Shown piece after piece: positions 1-7,994 of a DNA stretch of 39,413 nt (position 1 is the stretch's first letter; every line of letters starts with the position of its first letter). Position numbers and translations under genes: made by a program. The DNA is taken from NCBI GenBank assembly GCA_017430675.1, contig JAFRMM010000048.1, forward strand, positions 1 through 39,413, written 5' to 3'. The stretch comes from Prevotella sp. (lineage in GTDB: Bacteria; Bacteroidota; Bacteroidia; Bacteroidales; Bacteroidaceae). The notes under the pieces were generated by a model. The model searched no databases and was not told the DNA's origin. It was given only the letters and a program-made list of their open reading frames with translations.

Positions 1-15
1 TAAATTGTTTCTTGT

Positions 16-24
16 GCAAAAATA
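16..24 (-). promoter_or_regulatory. Candidate -7 box of a leftward gene outside the window
   Basis: Read on the minus strand this is TATTTTTGC, a match to the Bacteroidota -7 consensus TAnnTTTG. No start codon lies between it and base 1, so the gene it would serve begins left of the window. It faces away from the RSH promoter at 67, suggesting a divergent promoter region. Confidence 0.4.
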
Positions 25-66
25 CAAACTTTTCCCCAAAAATGCACAGAAATTCCAAGAAAATTG

Positions 67-75
67 TAACTTTGC
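67..75 (+). promoter_or_regulatory. -7 box of the RSH gene
   Basis: TAACTTTGC fits the Bacteroidota -7 consensus TAnnTTTG and sits 18 bp before the ATG at 94. No convincing -33 TTTG lies at the usual 19-21 bp spacing, so the call rests on the -7 box and its position. Confidence 0.6.
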
Positions 76-93
76 CGCATAAAAACTGGATTT

Positions 94-2166
94 ATGGCCA
101 ATTTGTTTGCTTTTACATATGAGGAAAAGAAGAGGATGGCTGTCCAGACGGCGGCGATCCTGGAGGAGGAGATCGGTCTGAAGGGCGATGCCATCCAGGC
201 CGTCTATCTGATTCCGGAGATCGAGGAGGGTAGGCTGACGACGGAGCAGGTGAGGGAGGAGTACGGCGACCAGGTGTCGCGCATCCTCCACGGTCTGAAC
301 CGCATCCAACTGCTCTACCAGAAGAATCCCGTCGTCGAGAGCGAGAACTTCCGTAACCTGCTGCTCTCCTTCGCCGAGGACATGCGCGTGATCCTGATCA
401 TGATCGCCGACAGGGTGAACCTGATGCGGCAGATCCGTGACACGGAGAACGTGGAGGCGAAGATGGAGGTGTCGCAGGAGGCGGCGTACCTCTATGCCCC
501 GCTGGCCCATAAACTCGGCCTGTACAAACTGAAGAGCGAGTTGGAGGACCTGTCGCTGAAGTACATGGAGCACGATGCCTACTATATGATCAAGGACAAA
601 CTCAACGAGACGAAGGCATCGCGCGATGCCTATATAGCAGCATTTATCAAGCCAGTGGAGGAGAAGATCAGGGCGGCGGGCATCAACTGCCATATCAAGG
701 GGCGGACGAAGTCGATCCACAGTATCTGGCAGAAGATGAAGAAGCAGAAATGCGGCTTCGAGGGCATCTACGACCTCTTTGCCATCCGGATTATCATCGA
801 CTGCGAGGAAGATAAGGAGAAGATGCAGTGCTGGCAGGCCTATTCGATCATCACCGACATGTACCAGCCGAACCCCAAGCGTCTGCGCGACTGGCTCTCG
901 GTGCCGAAGTCGAACGGCTATGAGTCCCTGCACATCACCGTGCTGGGACCTGAGCAGAAATGGGTGGAGGTGCAGATCCGTACGGAGCGGATGGATGAGA
1001 TCGCAGAACGGGGTGTTGCCGCCCACTGGCGCTACAAGGGCGTGAAGGGCGAGACGGGTCTCGACGAGTGGCTGACGAACATCCGTAGTATGCTGGAGCA
1101 TGCTGACGGACTGGAGGCCATGGACCAGTTCAAGATGGATCTCTACGAGGACGAGGTGTTCGTGTTCACGCCGAAGGGCGACCTCTATAAGTTCAAGGCC
1201 GGTGCCACGGTGCTCGACTTCGCCTACCATATCCACTCGAAGATCGGCAACCAGTGTACGGGCGGGCGTATCAACGGCAAGGTCGTGCCCATCCGTTACG
1301 AACTGAAGAGCGGCGACCAGGTGGAGATCCTGACCTCTGTCAGCCAGAAGCCCCGTCAGGAGTGGCTGAACATCGTGAAGACCTCGCGTGCCAAGTCGAA
1401 GATCCGTCTGGCCCTGAAGGAGACGCAGGTGAAGGAGGGCCTCTTCGCCAAGGAGATGCTGGAGCGGAAGTTCAGGAACCGCAAGATCGAGCAGGAGGAG
1501 TCCGTCATGTTCCACGTCATCAAGAAGATGGGCTTCAAGGAGGTGAGCGACTTCTACAAGCAGATCGCCGACGGCGTGCTCGACGTGAATGCCGTCATCG
1601 AGAAATACATTGAGATACGTGACGGGGAGAAGACCGTCACGGGTGACAACCAGGCGCGCTCGGCCAGCGAGTTCGAACTCGACGACTCCAAGATCGCGGG
1701 AATGAACACCGGTCTGTCGGATGATACGCTCGTCATCGACCGCAACCTGAAGGGACTCGACTACCAGTTGGCGCGCTGCTGTTCGCCGATCTACGGCGAT
1801 CCCATCTTCGGCTTCGTCACCATCAACGGCGGCATCAAGATCCACCGTCTGGACTGTCCCAACGCCCCGGAACTGCGCCGCCGCTACGGCTACCGTATCG
1901 TCAAGGCCAGGTGGAGCGGCAAGGGGTCGTCGCAATACTCCATCACCCTCCGTGTCGTCGGCAGCGACGATATCGGCATCGTGAACAACCTGACGAGCAT
2001 CATCGCCAAGGATGAGCGGCTCGTGCTCAGGTCTATCAACATCGACTCCCACGACGGGCTCTTCAGCGGCAACCTGGTGGTGATGCTGGAGGATACCTCG
2101 CGCCTGGAGGCTCTTCTCAAGAAACTGCGCACCGTGAAGGGTGTGAAGCAGGTGGAACGGATATAA
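94..2166 (+). CDS. relA: RelA/SpoT homologue, probable (p)ppGpp synthetase with degenerate hydrolase domain
   Basis: Long RSH enzyme of 690 aa that makes the stringent-response alarmone (p)ppGpp from ATP and GTP/GDP. Domains in order: an HD-like N-terminus (about 10-150), a synthetase domain (about 195-320) with YDLFAIRIII, NGYESLH and EVQIRT, a TGS domain (about 353-415), a zinc-finger-like domain with C562, C563, H584 and C588, and a C-terminal ACT domain (about 612-690). The hydrolase site is lost: where bifunctional Rel enzymes carry the HD dyad (HDxxEDT), this protein reads YLIPEIEEG (38-46), and the ADRVNLMRQI segment is also altered. I infer a synthesis-only, RelA-like enzyme; a second, bifunctional RSH or a hydrolase should exist elsewhere in the genome. 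It is followed after 21 bp by a lipoprotein gene on the same strand. Confidence 0.93.
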   Translation: MANLFAFTYEEKKRMAVQTAAILEEEIGLKGDAIQAVYLIPEIEEGRLTTEQVREEYGDQVSRILHGLNRIQLLYQKNPVVESENFRNLLLSFAEDMRVILIMIADRVNLMRQIRDTENVEAKMEVSQEAAYLYAPLAHKLGLYKLKSELEDLSLKYMEHDAYYMIKDKLNETKASRDAYIAAFIKPVEEKIRAAGINCHIKGRTKSIHSIWQKMKKQKCGFEGIYDLFAIRIIIDCEEDKEKMQCWQAYSIITDMYQPNPKRLRDWLSVPKSNGYESLHITVLGPEQKWVEVQIRTERMDEIAERGVAAHWRYKGVKGETGLDEWLTNIRSMLEHADGLEAMDQFKMDLYEDEVFVFTPKGDLYKFKAGATVLDFAYHIHSKIGNQCTGGRINGKVVPIRYELKSGDQVEILTSVSQKPRQEWLNIVKTSRAKSKIRLALKETQVKEGLFAKEMLERKFRNRKIEQEESVMFHVIKKMGFKEVSDFYKQIADGVLDVNAVIEKYIEIRDGEKTVTGDNQARSASEFELDDSKIAGMNTGLSDDTLVIDRNLKGLDYQLARCCSPIYGDPIFGFVTINGGIKIHRLDCPNAPELRRRYGYRIVKARWSGKGSSQYSITLRVVGSDDIGIVNNLTSIIAKDERLVLRSINIDSHDGLFSGNLVVMLEDTSRLEALLKKLRTVKGVKQVERI

Positions 2167-2187
2167 ATAACAAAAACCGATATAGAC

Positions 2188-2475
2188 ATGAAACAACTAA
2201 CCTACGTATTTCTGGCCCTGCTGATGATCAGTGTCATCGGATGCCGTCGTAACCGGGCAGAGCGTCTCTATGAGCGTTTCCAGGAAGACTCCGGCAAGAT
2301 AGAGTTCATCATACCGCCCGAGGACACCGTCGTGATCGAGGAGAGCGTGGATCCTGCCGACTGGGACGAGGATGAAGGTCTTATGACCATTCCCGACATC
2401 CCCCAGGAGCGGAGTGTCAATATGGGCGCCAATGACTATGAGTTGGAGAAAGTGATGTCGGGCGGGGGCGACTGA
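2188..2475 (+). CDS. Small putative lipoprotein
   Basis: A 95-aa protein with a short hydrophobic leader ending in a lipobox-like VIGC (Cys at about residue 19), then a charged, acidic, probably disordered chain. No known domain is recognised. The gene starts 21 bp after the RSH gene on the same strand and no promoter is seen between them, so co-transcription is likely. Its stop lies 6 bp from the convergent stop of the acyltransferase-like gene. Function unknown; probably lipid-anchored to an envelope membrane. Confidence 0.75.
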   Translation: MKQLTYVFLALLMISVIGCRRNRAERLYERFQEDSGKIEFIIPPEDTVVIEESVDPADWDEDEGLMTIPDIPQERSVNMGANDYELEKVMSGGGD

Positions 2476-2481
2476 CCGTCG

Positions 2482-3459
2482 CTACTCCCGGTAGATCCAT
2501 GCCAAGAGGGCATTCACCCATCTGATGGAGAAACGGAACCATCGGTAGGTGCTCTGTTCCTTTCCGCCGAAACTCAGGATGAACTCGCGGAAAGGATTTT
2601 TCTTGTAGGGCAGTCCCACGTCCATGAAGCAGATATGCTCGCAGCCCCGCCGGTGGGCGTCCTTGATCGTGTCCCAGATGGTGATGATGTCCGGGTGCAG
2701 GTGGAGATAACTCTTACGGAGATAGGCGGCGTACCACAGATAGGCATTCCCCTCGCTATACACCACGGCCGAACAGCCGATGACCTTCCCGTGGTACTTG
2801 GTGACGAACAGGTCGCCATACGCCTCGTTCATCAGTTTACGGAAGAAAATGTCATCGGGGATGTAGAGGCGGGGCTTCAGGATGTTATGGCGGCGCAGCA
2901 GTTTGGAGAAGGCCGTGAAATCCTCCTCGGTGGTGACCTTTTCCGTGGCGACTCCACGGGCATGGGCATTGTCGATGCGCTTCTGCATCTTCTCGGAGAT
3001 ACGCTCCTCGGGCGTGTGGCTGTGGAGGGAGTTGTGGATGCTCATCCAGTTCACGGGATAGAAACCGTGCTGGCGCAGTTGCCTGTAACCCAGCATCTTC
3101 TGGCTCAGGTTACTGACCTCCACGTAGAGCGCCCTGTTGCTCACCCTCTGTATGAGGGCGCCCAGCATCTCGCCGAACAACTCGTCACGGGTGTATCCGT
3201 CGCCCTCATAGACCCCTTCGCCCAGCACACGGCAGTGGAGCAGCAGGAAGGGCGGCAGCCAGATGGTGCGGAGACGGAGGATGCCCAGCATGTGGCTGAC
3301 GACCTTGCCCGACTCATCCGTCGTCACCACCATATAGGGCCGCTGACGGGAGGCCTGTTCGCAGGTCTCGAACAGCAGACGACTGTGGAAGAAATTGCTA
3401 TCTTCCAGTTCAGGCAGTTCACTGCTCTTGCGGTAAATCTTCGTCGTCAGCCCTTTCAT
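2482..3459 (-). CDS. GNAT-fold acyltransferase (Acetyltransf_6/FemAB-like)
   Basis: A 325-aa protein resembling the duplicated-GNAT group that includes Acetyltransf_6 (BioF2-like) and FemA/FemB-type enzymes. The C-terminal half shows the usual pattern of a strand (LFVTKYHGKVIGCSAVVY), a run of aromatic residues (YLWYAAY), and a C-terminal signature around FMDVGLPYKKNPF. Such enzymes transfer acyl or aminoacyl groups to amines; the substrate cannot be told here. The ATG at 3459 (MKGLTTK) was preferred over an upstream TTG at 3474, which would fall in the promoter-like TATTTTTGC. It is convergent with the lipoprotein gene and divergent from the nitroreductase. Confidence 0.75.
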   Translation of the reverse strand: MKGLTTKIYRKSSELPELEDSNFFHSRLLFETCEQASRQRPYMVVTTDESGKVVSHMLGILRLRTIWLPPFLLLHCRVLGEGVYEGDGYTRDELFGEMLGALIQRVSNRALYVEVSNLSQKMLGYRQLRQHGFYPVNWMSIHNSLHSHTPEERISEKMQKRIDNAHARGVATEKVTTEEDFTAFSKLLRRHNILKPRLYIPDDIFFRKLMNEAYGDLFVTKYHGKVIGCSAVVYSEGNAYLWYAAYLRKSYLHLHPDIITIWDTIKDAHRRGCEHICFMDVGLPYKKNPFREFILSFGGKEQSTYRWFRFSIRWVNALLAWIYRE

Positions 3460-3462
3460 ACC

Positions 3463-3471
3463 GCAAAAATA
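3463..3471 (-). promoter_or_regulatory. -7 box three bases before the acyltransferase start
   Basis: The minus strand reads TATTTTTGC, then GGT, then ATG. If this is the true -7 box, transcription would begin at or within the start codon and give a leaderless mRNA. No -33 element is evident, so the call is tentative. Confidence 0.45.
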
Positions 3472-3514
3472 CAAATAATTCTGTTAATTGTGCTTTTTTT
3501 TAGCAGATTTTCAC

Positions 3515-3523
3515 TATCTTTGC
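3515..3523 (+). promoter_or_regulatory. -7 box of the nitroreductase-kdsC-maf cluster
   Basis: TATCTTTGC matches the Bacteroidota -7 consensus and ends 22 bp before the ATG at 3546. A TTG at 3488-3490 could act as a -33 element, but the spacing of 24 bp is longer than usual. Confidence 0.65.
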
Positions 3524-3545
3524 GCCAAAATAAGCACAATTAAGT

Positions 3546-4073
3546 ATGACAACATTCAAAGACCTGGCGCAGATGCGCCGCAGCCACCGTAAGTTCACAG
3601 ACGAGGAAATCAATCCCGAGGACCTCAAGTTGATCCTCCGTGCAGCCCTGATGTCACCGACCTCGAAGGGACAGCGGGCCTGGCAGTTCGTGGTCGTCGA
3701 GGACAAACTCGACATCGAGAAACTCGCCGATGCCAAGAACCTCGGCAGCCAGTTCCTGAAGGGTGCACCCATCGCCATTGTCGTGCTGGGCGACCCCATG
3801 CAGAACGACTGTTGGGTGGAGGACGGATCCATCGCCGCCATCTCCATGCAGTACCAGGCGGAGGAACTCGGCCTCGGCACCTGTTGGATCCAGATGCGCG
3901 GGCGCGGGCTCGACGACGGTACGACGGCCGACACCGTCATCCGTGGCGTGCTCGACATCCCCGACAACCTCAACTGCCTGTGTATCCTCGCCGTCGGCCA
4001 CTGGATGGACGAGCGGAAGCCCCAGGCGGAGGATCGTCTGAAGTGGGAGAATGTACACCTTAATAAATATTGA
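3546..4073 (+). CDS. Nitroreductase family flavoprotein
   Basis: A 175-aa FMN-dependent NAD(P)H oxidoreductase of the nitroreductase superfamily, cytoplasmic and probably dimeric. The N-terminal MRRSHRKF (10-17) is the phosphate-binding Arg/Ser motif of FMN, and SPTSKGQRAWQFVVV (about 37-51) is the second FMN-contact segment. The C-terminal half carries the GLGTCWIQ helix region and an AVGH element. The physiological substrate is unknown; family members reduce nitroaromatics, quinones or flavins. It heads a same-strand cluster with a KdsC-type phosphatase 5 bp downstream and maf after that, under the -7 box at 3515. Confidence 0.9.
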   Translation: MTTFKDLAQMRRSHRKFTDEEINPEDLKLILRAALMSPTSKGQRAWQFVVVEDKLDIEKLADAKNLGSQFLKGAPIAIVVLGDPMQNDCWVEDGSIAAISMQYQAEELGLGTCWIQMRGRGLDDGTTADTVIRGVLDIPDNLNCLCILAVGHWMDERKPQAEDRLKWENVHLNKY

Positions 4074-4078
4074 ACAGT

Positions 4079-4597
4079 ATGATCAACTATGACTTGAAGA
4101 AGATACGGGCCATCATCTTTGATATTGACGGGGTGCTGAGCAGCGAGACCATCACGCTCAGTGCCGAGGGCGTGCCCCTGCGCACGGTGAATATCAAGGA
4201 CGGCTATGCCATCCAACTTGCCATGAAACTCGGTCTGCGCATCGTCATCCTGACAGGTGCCAACGTGCCGAGCGTGCGGGTGCGCTATGAGGGTCTGGGC
4301 GTGGAGGATATCTACACGGGATGTGCCGTGAAGATCGAGACCTACAACCAGTTCCTCGCCAAATACGGACTCACCGATGAGGAGGTGATGTATATGGGCG
4401 ACGACATCCCCGACCTGGAGATCATGCGCAGGGTGGGGTGCCCCGTCTGTCCAAGGGATGCCTGTCCGGAGATCAGGGAGGAGAGCCTCTATGTCAGTGA
4501 CCGTATCGGTGGTCATGGCTGTGGCAGGGATGTCATCGAACAGGTGCTCCGTGCCCAGGGGAAATGGGTGATGAATGCGAAGGCTTTCGGATGGTAG
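4079..4597 (+). CDS. kdsC: KdsC-type HAD phosphatase (3-deoxy-D-manno-octulosonate 8-phosphate phosphatase)
   Basis: A 172-aa HAD-superfamily phosphatase of the short C0 type (YrbI/KdsC). It hydrolyses KDO-8-phosphate to KDO in the synthesis of lipopolysaccharide inner core. Visible motifs are FDIDGV (nucleophile D15, acid/base D17), ILTGAN (motif II) and the MYMGDDIPDLEIM loop (motifs III/IV); the absence of a cap domain fits KdsC, which closes its site by tetramerisation. The ATG at 4079 (MINYDLKK), 5 bp after the nitroreductase stop, was chosen over a TTG at 4070 that overlaps that stop. A related sugar-acid phosphatase cannot be excluded. Confidence 0.88.
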   Translation: MINYDLKKIRAIIFDIDGVLSSETITLSAEGVPLRTVNIKDGYAIQLAMKLGLRIVILTGANVPSVRVRYEGLGVEDIYTGCAVKIETYNQFLAKYGLTDEEVMYMGDDIPDLEIMRRVGCPVCPRDACPEIREESLYVSDRIGGHGCGRDVIEQVLRAQGKWVMNAKAFGW

Positions 4598-4610
4598 GAG
4601 GAATCGAGAG

Positions 4611-5210
4611 ATGAAGAGTGAAAAGTATAGGATCATATTAGCGAGTCATTCGCCGAGGCGGAAGGAACTCCTGGCAGGGCTTGGCCTTCCCTTCAAGGTG
4701 CGCGTGCTGGAGGGGATCGACGAGTCCTATCCCGATGACCTGCCCGTGAGCGAGGTAGCCCTCCACATCGCCGGCAAGAAGGCTGATGCCTACCGTCGGA
4801 TCATCCGGGATGATGAACTGGTGATCACGGCCGATACCGTCGTCATCGTGGGTGATGAGATACTGGGGAAGCCGGCGGATGAGGAAGATGCTGTCCGTAT
4901 GCTTCACCTGCTCAGCGGACGGACGCATCAGGTGACCACGGGTGTCTGCCTGTTGACAGCCGCCCAGGAGCATGCCTTCGACGTGACGACCGACGTGACT
5001 TTCAAGGCGTTCAGCGACGAGGAGGTCCGTTACTACGTCAGCCATTACAAGCCCTTCGACAAGGCTGGTGCCTATGGCATCCAGGAATGGATAGGCTACA
5101 TCGGCGTGACGGGTCTCCACGGCAGTTACTACAATGTGATGGGGCTCCCCGTACAGCGTATCTATAGCGAACTGCAGAGACTGAATTTGATATTTATAGA
5201 GAAAAAATAG
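4611..5210 (+). CDS. maf: Maf-like nucleotide pyrophosphatase
   Basis: A 199-aa Maf/YhdE-family nucleoside triphosphate pyrophosphatase that hydrolyses dTTP/UTP or modified pyrimidine nucleotides to monophosphates (house-cleaning). The N-terminal phosphate-binding SHSPRRKELL, the ITADTVV acidic motif and the DKAGAYGIQ signature near residue 150 identify the family. The ATG at 4611 (MKSEKYR) gives the usual family length; an in-frame ATG at 4575 lies inside kdsC and would add a non-conserved extension. It is the third gene of the nitroreductase-kdsC-maf cluster. Confidence 0.92.
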   Translation: MKSEKYRIILASHSPRRKELLAGLGLPFKVRVLEGIDESYPDDLPVSEVALHIAGKKADAYRRIIRDDELVITADTVVIVGDEILGKPADEEDAVRMLHLLSGRTHQVTTGVCLLTAAQEHAFDVTTDVTFKAFSDEEVRYYVSHYKPFDKAGAYGIQEWIGYIGVTGLHGSYYNVMGLPVQRIYSELQRLNLIFIEKK

Positions 5211-5242
5211 GGAAAATCCTACCATAAGTTAGGGTTTTTCCC
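5210..5242 (+). terminator. Imperfect hairpin after maf
   Basis: An imperfect inverted repeat pairs GGGAAAA-CCTA with TAGG-TTTTCCC around the maf stop codon, with T residues in the 3' arm. It ends directly at the -7 box at 5243. It may terminate maf transcripts, attenuate the next gene, or be chance. Confidence 0.35.
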
Positions 5243-5251
5243 TATCTTTGC
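5243..5251 (+). promoter_or_regulatory. -7 box of the YDPWY-rich protein gene
   Basis: TATCTTTGC fits the Bacteroidota -7 consensus and would give a leader of about 45 nt before the ATG at 5303. A second match, TATTTTTGC at 5266-5274, could be an alternative promoter. Confidence 0.6.
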
Positions 5252-5302
5252 ACCGAAAATGGTTGTATTTTTGCATCGTGAATCATTAAAACTTTGAAGA
5301 AA

Positions 5303-6271
5303 ATGAAGAAACTATTACTGATTTCCATGGTATTCGGAGCCATGCCGCTGGCAATGTTGGCTCAGGATGACGATCTCTACTTCGTTCCCAAGAAGAGTGC
5401 GGAGAAGGTGCAGGATAACTATGGGATGCCGAAGAACACCTACTATTGTGGCAGTGACCGTAGCGTTGACGACTACAACCGTCGTCTGCAAAGTACATAT
5501 CAGGTGATCGACGGTGATTCCACGATGAGCGACATTATCGACTTCAGTTCAGAGAAGGGCGTCTATCCCGACTCCTTAAGCGAGGACTATCAGTTGACCA
5601 GGAAGATGACCCGTTTCGACGACTATAACCTGTCTGAGAACGAGGCCTTCTGGGCCGGCTATACACTGGGTCGCAATGACTGGGGCTGGCATTCGCCCTG
5701 GTACTACAGCCGTTTCGCTTGGTATGATCCCTGGTATTACAGCACTTGGCGCTATGGTTGGCATTACGCCTGGTACGACCCCTGGTACGATCCTTGGTAT
5801 TACGGCTATTACGGCTATGGTGGCTGGTATGATCCCTGGTACTATGGCTACGGCTACTACTGGGGTGGCGGTCATCCGGTATATTATCATGGTGGCGGTG
5901 GCGGCGGCTATGCCCACATCGGCACGGGCACCATCCGCAGAGACGGTTCCACCCATGGCTATCATGGTGGGGCAGTGGCCGGCAACAGCAGCCGCAGGAA
6001 CAGCGTGAGTGAGCGTGCCGCAGCCATGGGCGGATCCCGTGCAAACAGGAGCAACAATAATGTGCGGAGCAACAGCGGTAACTTCAGCGGTTATCGTGGT
6101 AACACGAATAATTCAAATTCCGGTTCGTTCAGTGGATCTCGCAGCAGCAGTTCTTCCCGCAGCAGCGGGTCATTCGGCGGCTCGCGCAGCAGTGGCGGCG
6201 GCTTCAGCGGTGGCGGTGGTAGCCGCGGCGGAGGCGGCGGTGGCGGATCCCGTCTTGGTGGCAGAAGATAA
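5303..6271 (+). CDS. Secreted protein with YDPWY repeats and Gly/Ser-rich tail
   Basis: A 322-aa exported protein of unknown function. It starts with a signal peptide (MKKLLLISMVFGAMPLAMLA-QDD), followed by an ordinary region of about 115 residues. The middle (about 125-190) is very rich in Trp, Tyr, Pro and Gly and repeats YDPWY- and PWYYGY-like units. The last 110 residues are a low-complexity Ser/Gly/Asn/Arg region ending in GGGG runs and RR. The layout suggests an extracytoplasmic protein with aromatic stacking or carbohydrate contact and a flexible tail, but this is inference. The ATG at 5303 was preferred to the in-frame TTG at 5294. The next gene is an outer-membrane barrel 34 bp downstream, so the two may work together in the envelope. 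Confidence 0.75.
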   Translation: MKKLLLISMVFGAMPLAMLAQDDDLYFVPKKSAEKVQDNYGMPKNTYYCGSDRSVDDYNRRLQSTYQVIDGDSTMSDIIDFSSEKGVYPDSLSEDYQLTRKMTRFDDYNLSENEAFWAGYTLGRNDWGWHSPWYYSRFAWYDPWYYSTWRYGWHYAWYDPWYDPWYYGYYGYGGWYDPWYYGYGYYWGGGHPVYYHGGGGGGYAHIGTGTIRRDGSTHGYHGGAVAGNSSRRNSVSERAAAMGGSRANRSNNNVRSNSGNFSGYRGNTNNSNSGSFSGSRSSSSSRSSGSFGGSRSSGGGFSGGGGSRGGGGGGGSRLGGRR

Positions 6272-6305
6272 CATAAAAAGGTAAAAAGGTTAAAAAGTAA
6301 ATAGC

Positions 6306-7865
6306 ATGAAGAAGATTTTGTTAGCAGCATGGGTGCTGGCTGTGATGCCGGCGGCTGCACAGGATACATACGAGAGTGCCCGTCTGCTGGGCAGCGACCT
6401 GAACGGTACGGCCCGCTATGTGGGTATGGGTGGTGCGATGGAAGCCCTCGGAGCAGACATCTCGACCATGAGTACCAATCCCGCCGGCGTCGGTCTGTTC
6501 CGTCATTCGACGGCCAGCCTGAGTTTCGGTTTCGTGTCGCAGCAGGATGTCCAGAAGTTCGACGGTCTCGGAAAGACGAACATGAGTTTCGACCAGGCCG
6601 GCTTCGTGTATTCGACACGTGTGAGCAGTTCGTCATTCGTTAATGTCGGCTTCAACTACCACAAGAGCCATAACTTCGACCAGATCCTCTCGGCGGCCAG
6701 CACCCTGAGAGGCTGTTCCCAGAATGGCCTCACCTATTACAAGGCAGAGAAGGGTATTTATGAACTCGACCTTAACAATCAGGGCGAGGCCATCGGCTAC
6801 GACGGTAGGAACCGCTCCTGGGCTTTCAGTGAGGCTGACTACATGAATGCCAATGCACTGCTGCTGGATCCCAACGACGGCTACTTCTATGCCTTGGATG
6901 CTGATGCCTACAGTTTCGACCGTGCCCATCGGGGGTGGATCGGTGACTACGACTTCAACGTGAGCGGCAACGTCAACGACCGCTTCTACTGGGGTTTCAC
7001 CGTCGGCATCAAGGATGTGAACTACAAGGGTTACAGCGAGTATGCGGAGTCGCTGGTGGATTCCGAGGGATCATGCGGTGCCGTGGCCTACGGCGACGAA
7101 CGGAAGATCAAGGGAACAGGTCTTGATGTCAAGGCAGGCATCATCTTCCGTCCTGTCGAGGAGTCACCTTTCCGTGTCGGTCTCTCCATAGCCACACCTA
7201 CCTGGTATAACCTGACCACGAGCAATGACTCCTATCTGATGAATGCGAGCATGTATGGATCGTGGGACGAGGGCCGTAGTCACGAAAGTTACGACTTCAA
7301 GTTCTACACCCCGTGGAAGTTCGGCCTGAGCATGGGTCACACCATCGGCAATCAGGTGGCCTTGGGACTGGGCTATGAGTTTATGGACTGCAGTGCCAGT
7401 AAGAACCGGATCAATGACGGCAGGCACTACGACGACTGGTATGACGACTATTATACCCATTCCCATACCGACGAGGTGATGAAGGACAATACGGACCGCT
7501 CCCTGAGAGGCCAGCATACCCTGAAGGCGGGTGTTGAGTTCAAGCCTGTGCCTGAGTTGGGCATCCGCTTCGGCTACAATTATCTGTCATCTCCATACGA
7601 GGATAGAGGCTATCGCGACGCGACCCTCGACTCTCCGGCTGTGTCCTATTCCTCCACGACCGACTATGTCAACTGGAAGGATACGCACCGCATCACCTGT
7701 GGTCTGGGCGTGAAGGCCGGTGGACTGAATGTGGACCTGGCCTACCAGTACAGTACTACTGACGGTGACTTCCATCCGTTCCAGCCCTACGCAGGCACCT
7801 CGGGTGTGACAGAGGTCAGCAACAAGCGCCATCAGGTGCTGCTGACACTCGGCTACACGTTCTGA
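6306..7865 (+). CDS. Outer-membrane beta-barrel protein, OmpP1/FadL family
   Basis: A 519-aa predicted outer-membrane transporter of the OmpP1/FadL/TodX family, whose members carry hydrophobic compounds across the outer membrane. A signal peptide (residues 1-19, MKK to AAAQ) is followed by the family's N-terminal glycine-rich segment and the STNPAGVGLFR motif (56-66), which is typical of Bacteroidota members. The rest alternates amphipathic strands and loops, and the chain ends in the aromatic residue F519, as barrel substrates of BAM do. It follows the YDPWY-rich protein gene by 34 bp and is closed by a strong terminator at 7887-7922. The ligand is unknown. Confidence 0.82.
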   Translation: MKKILLAAWVLAVMPAAAQDTYESARLLGSDLNGTARYVGMGGAMEALGADISTMSTNPAGVGLFRHSTASLSFGFVSQQDVQKFDGLGKTNMSFDQAGFVYSTRVSSSSFVNVGFNYHKSHNFDQILSAASTLRGCSQNGLTYYKAEKGIYELDLNNQGEAIGYDGRNRSWAFSEADYMNANALLLDPNDGYFYALDADAYSFDRAHRGWIGDYDFNVSGNVNDRFYWGFTVGIKDVNYKGYSEYAESLVDSEGSCGAVAYGDERKIKGTGLDVKAGIIFRPVEESPFRVGLSIATPTWYNLTTSNDSYLMNASMYGSWDEGRSHESYDFKFYTPWKFGLSMGHTIGNQVALGLGYEFMDCSASKNRINDGRHYDDWYDDYYTHSHTDEVMKDNTDRSLRGQHTLKAGVEFKPVPELGIRFGYNYLSSPYEDRGYRDATLDSPAVSYSSTTDYVNWKDTHRITCGLGVKAGGLNVDLAYQYSTTDGDFHPFQPYAGTSGVTEVSNKRHQVLLTLGYTF

Positions 7866-7886
7866 AAATGTATGATTGTTGAATAT

Positions 7887-7922
7887 AAATGCGGCTTAAT
7901 GCAAATTAGGCCGCATTTTTTT
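7887..7922 (+). terminator. Rho-independent terminator after the OmpP1/FadL gene
   Basis: A GC-centred hairpin pairs AAATGCGGCTTAA with TTAGGCCGCATTT (one T-G wobble) around the loop TGCAAA and is followed by a T run. It ends the 5303-7865 transcript before the promoter of the ior operon. Confidence 0.85.
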
Positions 7923-7952
7923 GTTTATTCGGCTGAAAAGTCGTATCTTTGC
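7920..7952 (+). promoter_or_regulatory. Promoter of the ior operon
   Basis: A -33 TTTG at 7920-7923 is followed, with 20-bp spacing, by the -7 box TATCTTTGC at 7944-7952. Both elements and the spacing fit the Bacteroidota housekeeping promoter. The leader would be about 37 nt. Confidence 0.8.
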
Positions 7953-7994
7953 GCACTACAAAAGTAAAAAGGTAAGATCAATCAATAAGAAACA

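Noticed and set aside
2635..3543. Long plus-strand frame opposite the acyltransferase gene
   Set aside because: It is antisense to a protein with recognisable GNAT-like features, has no domain of its own, and disappears if the minus-strand gene is accepted.
3500..4636. 378-aa minus-strand frame opposite nitroreductase and kdsC
   Set aside because: Both plus-strand genes have clear families and motifs; the antisense frame is a product of high GC and codon bias.
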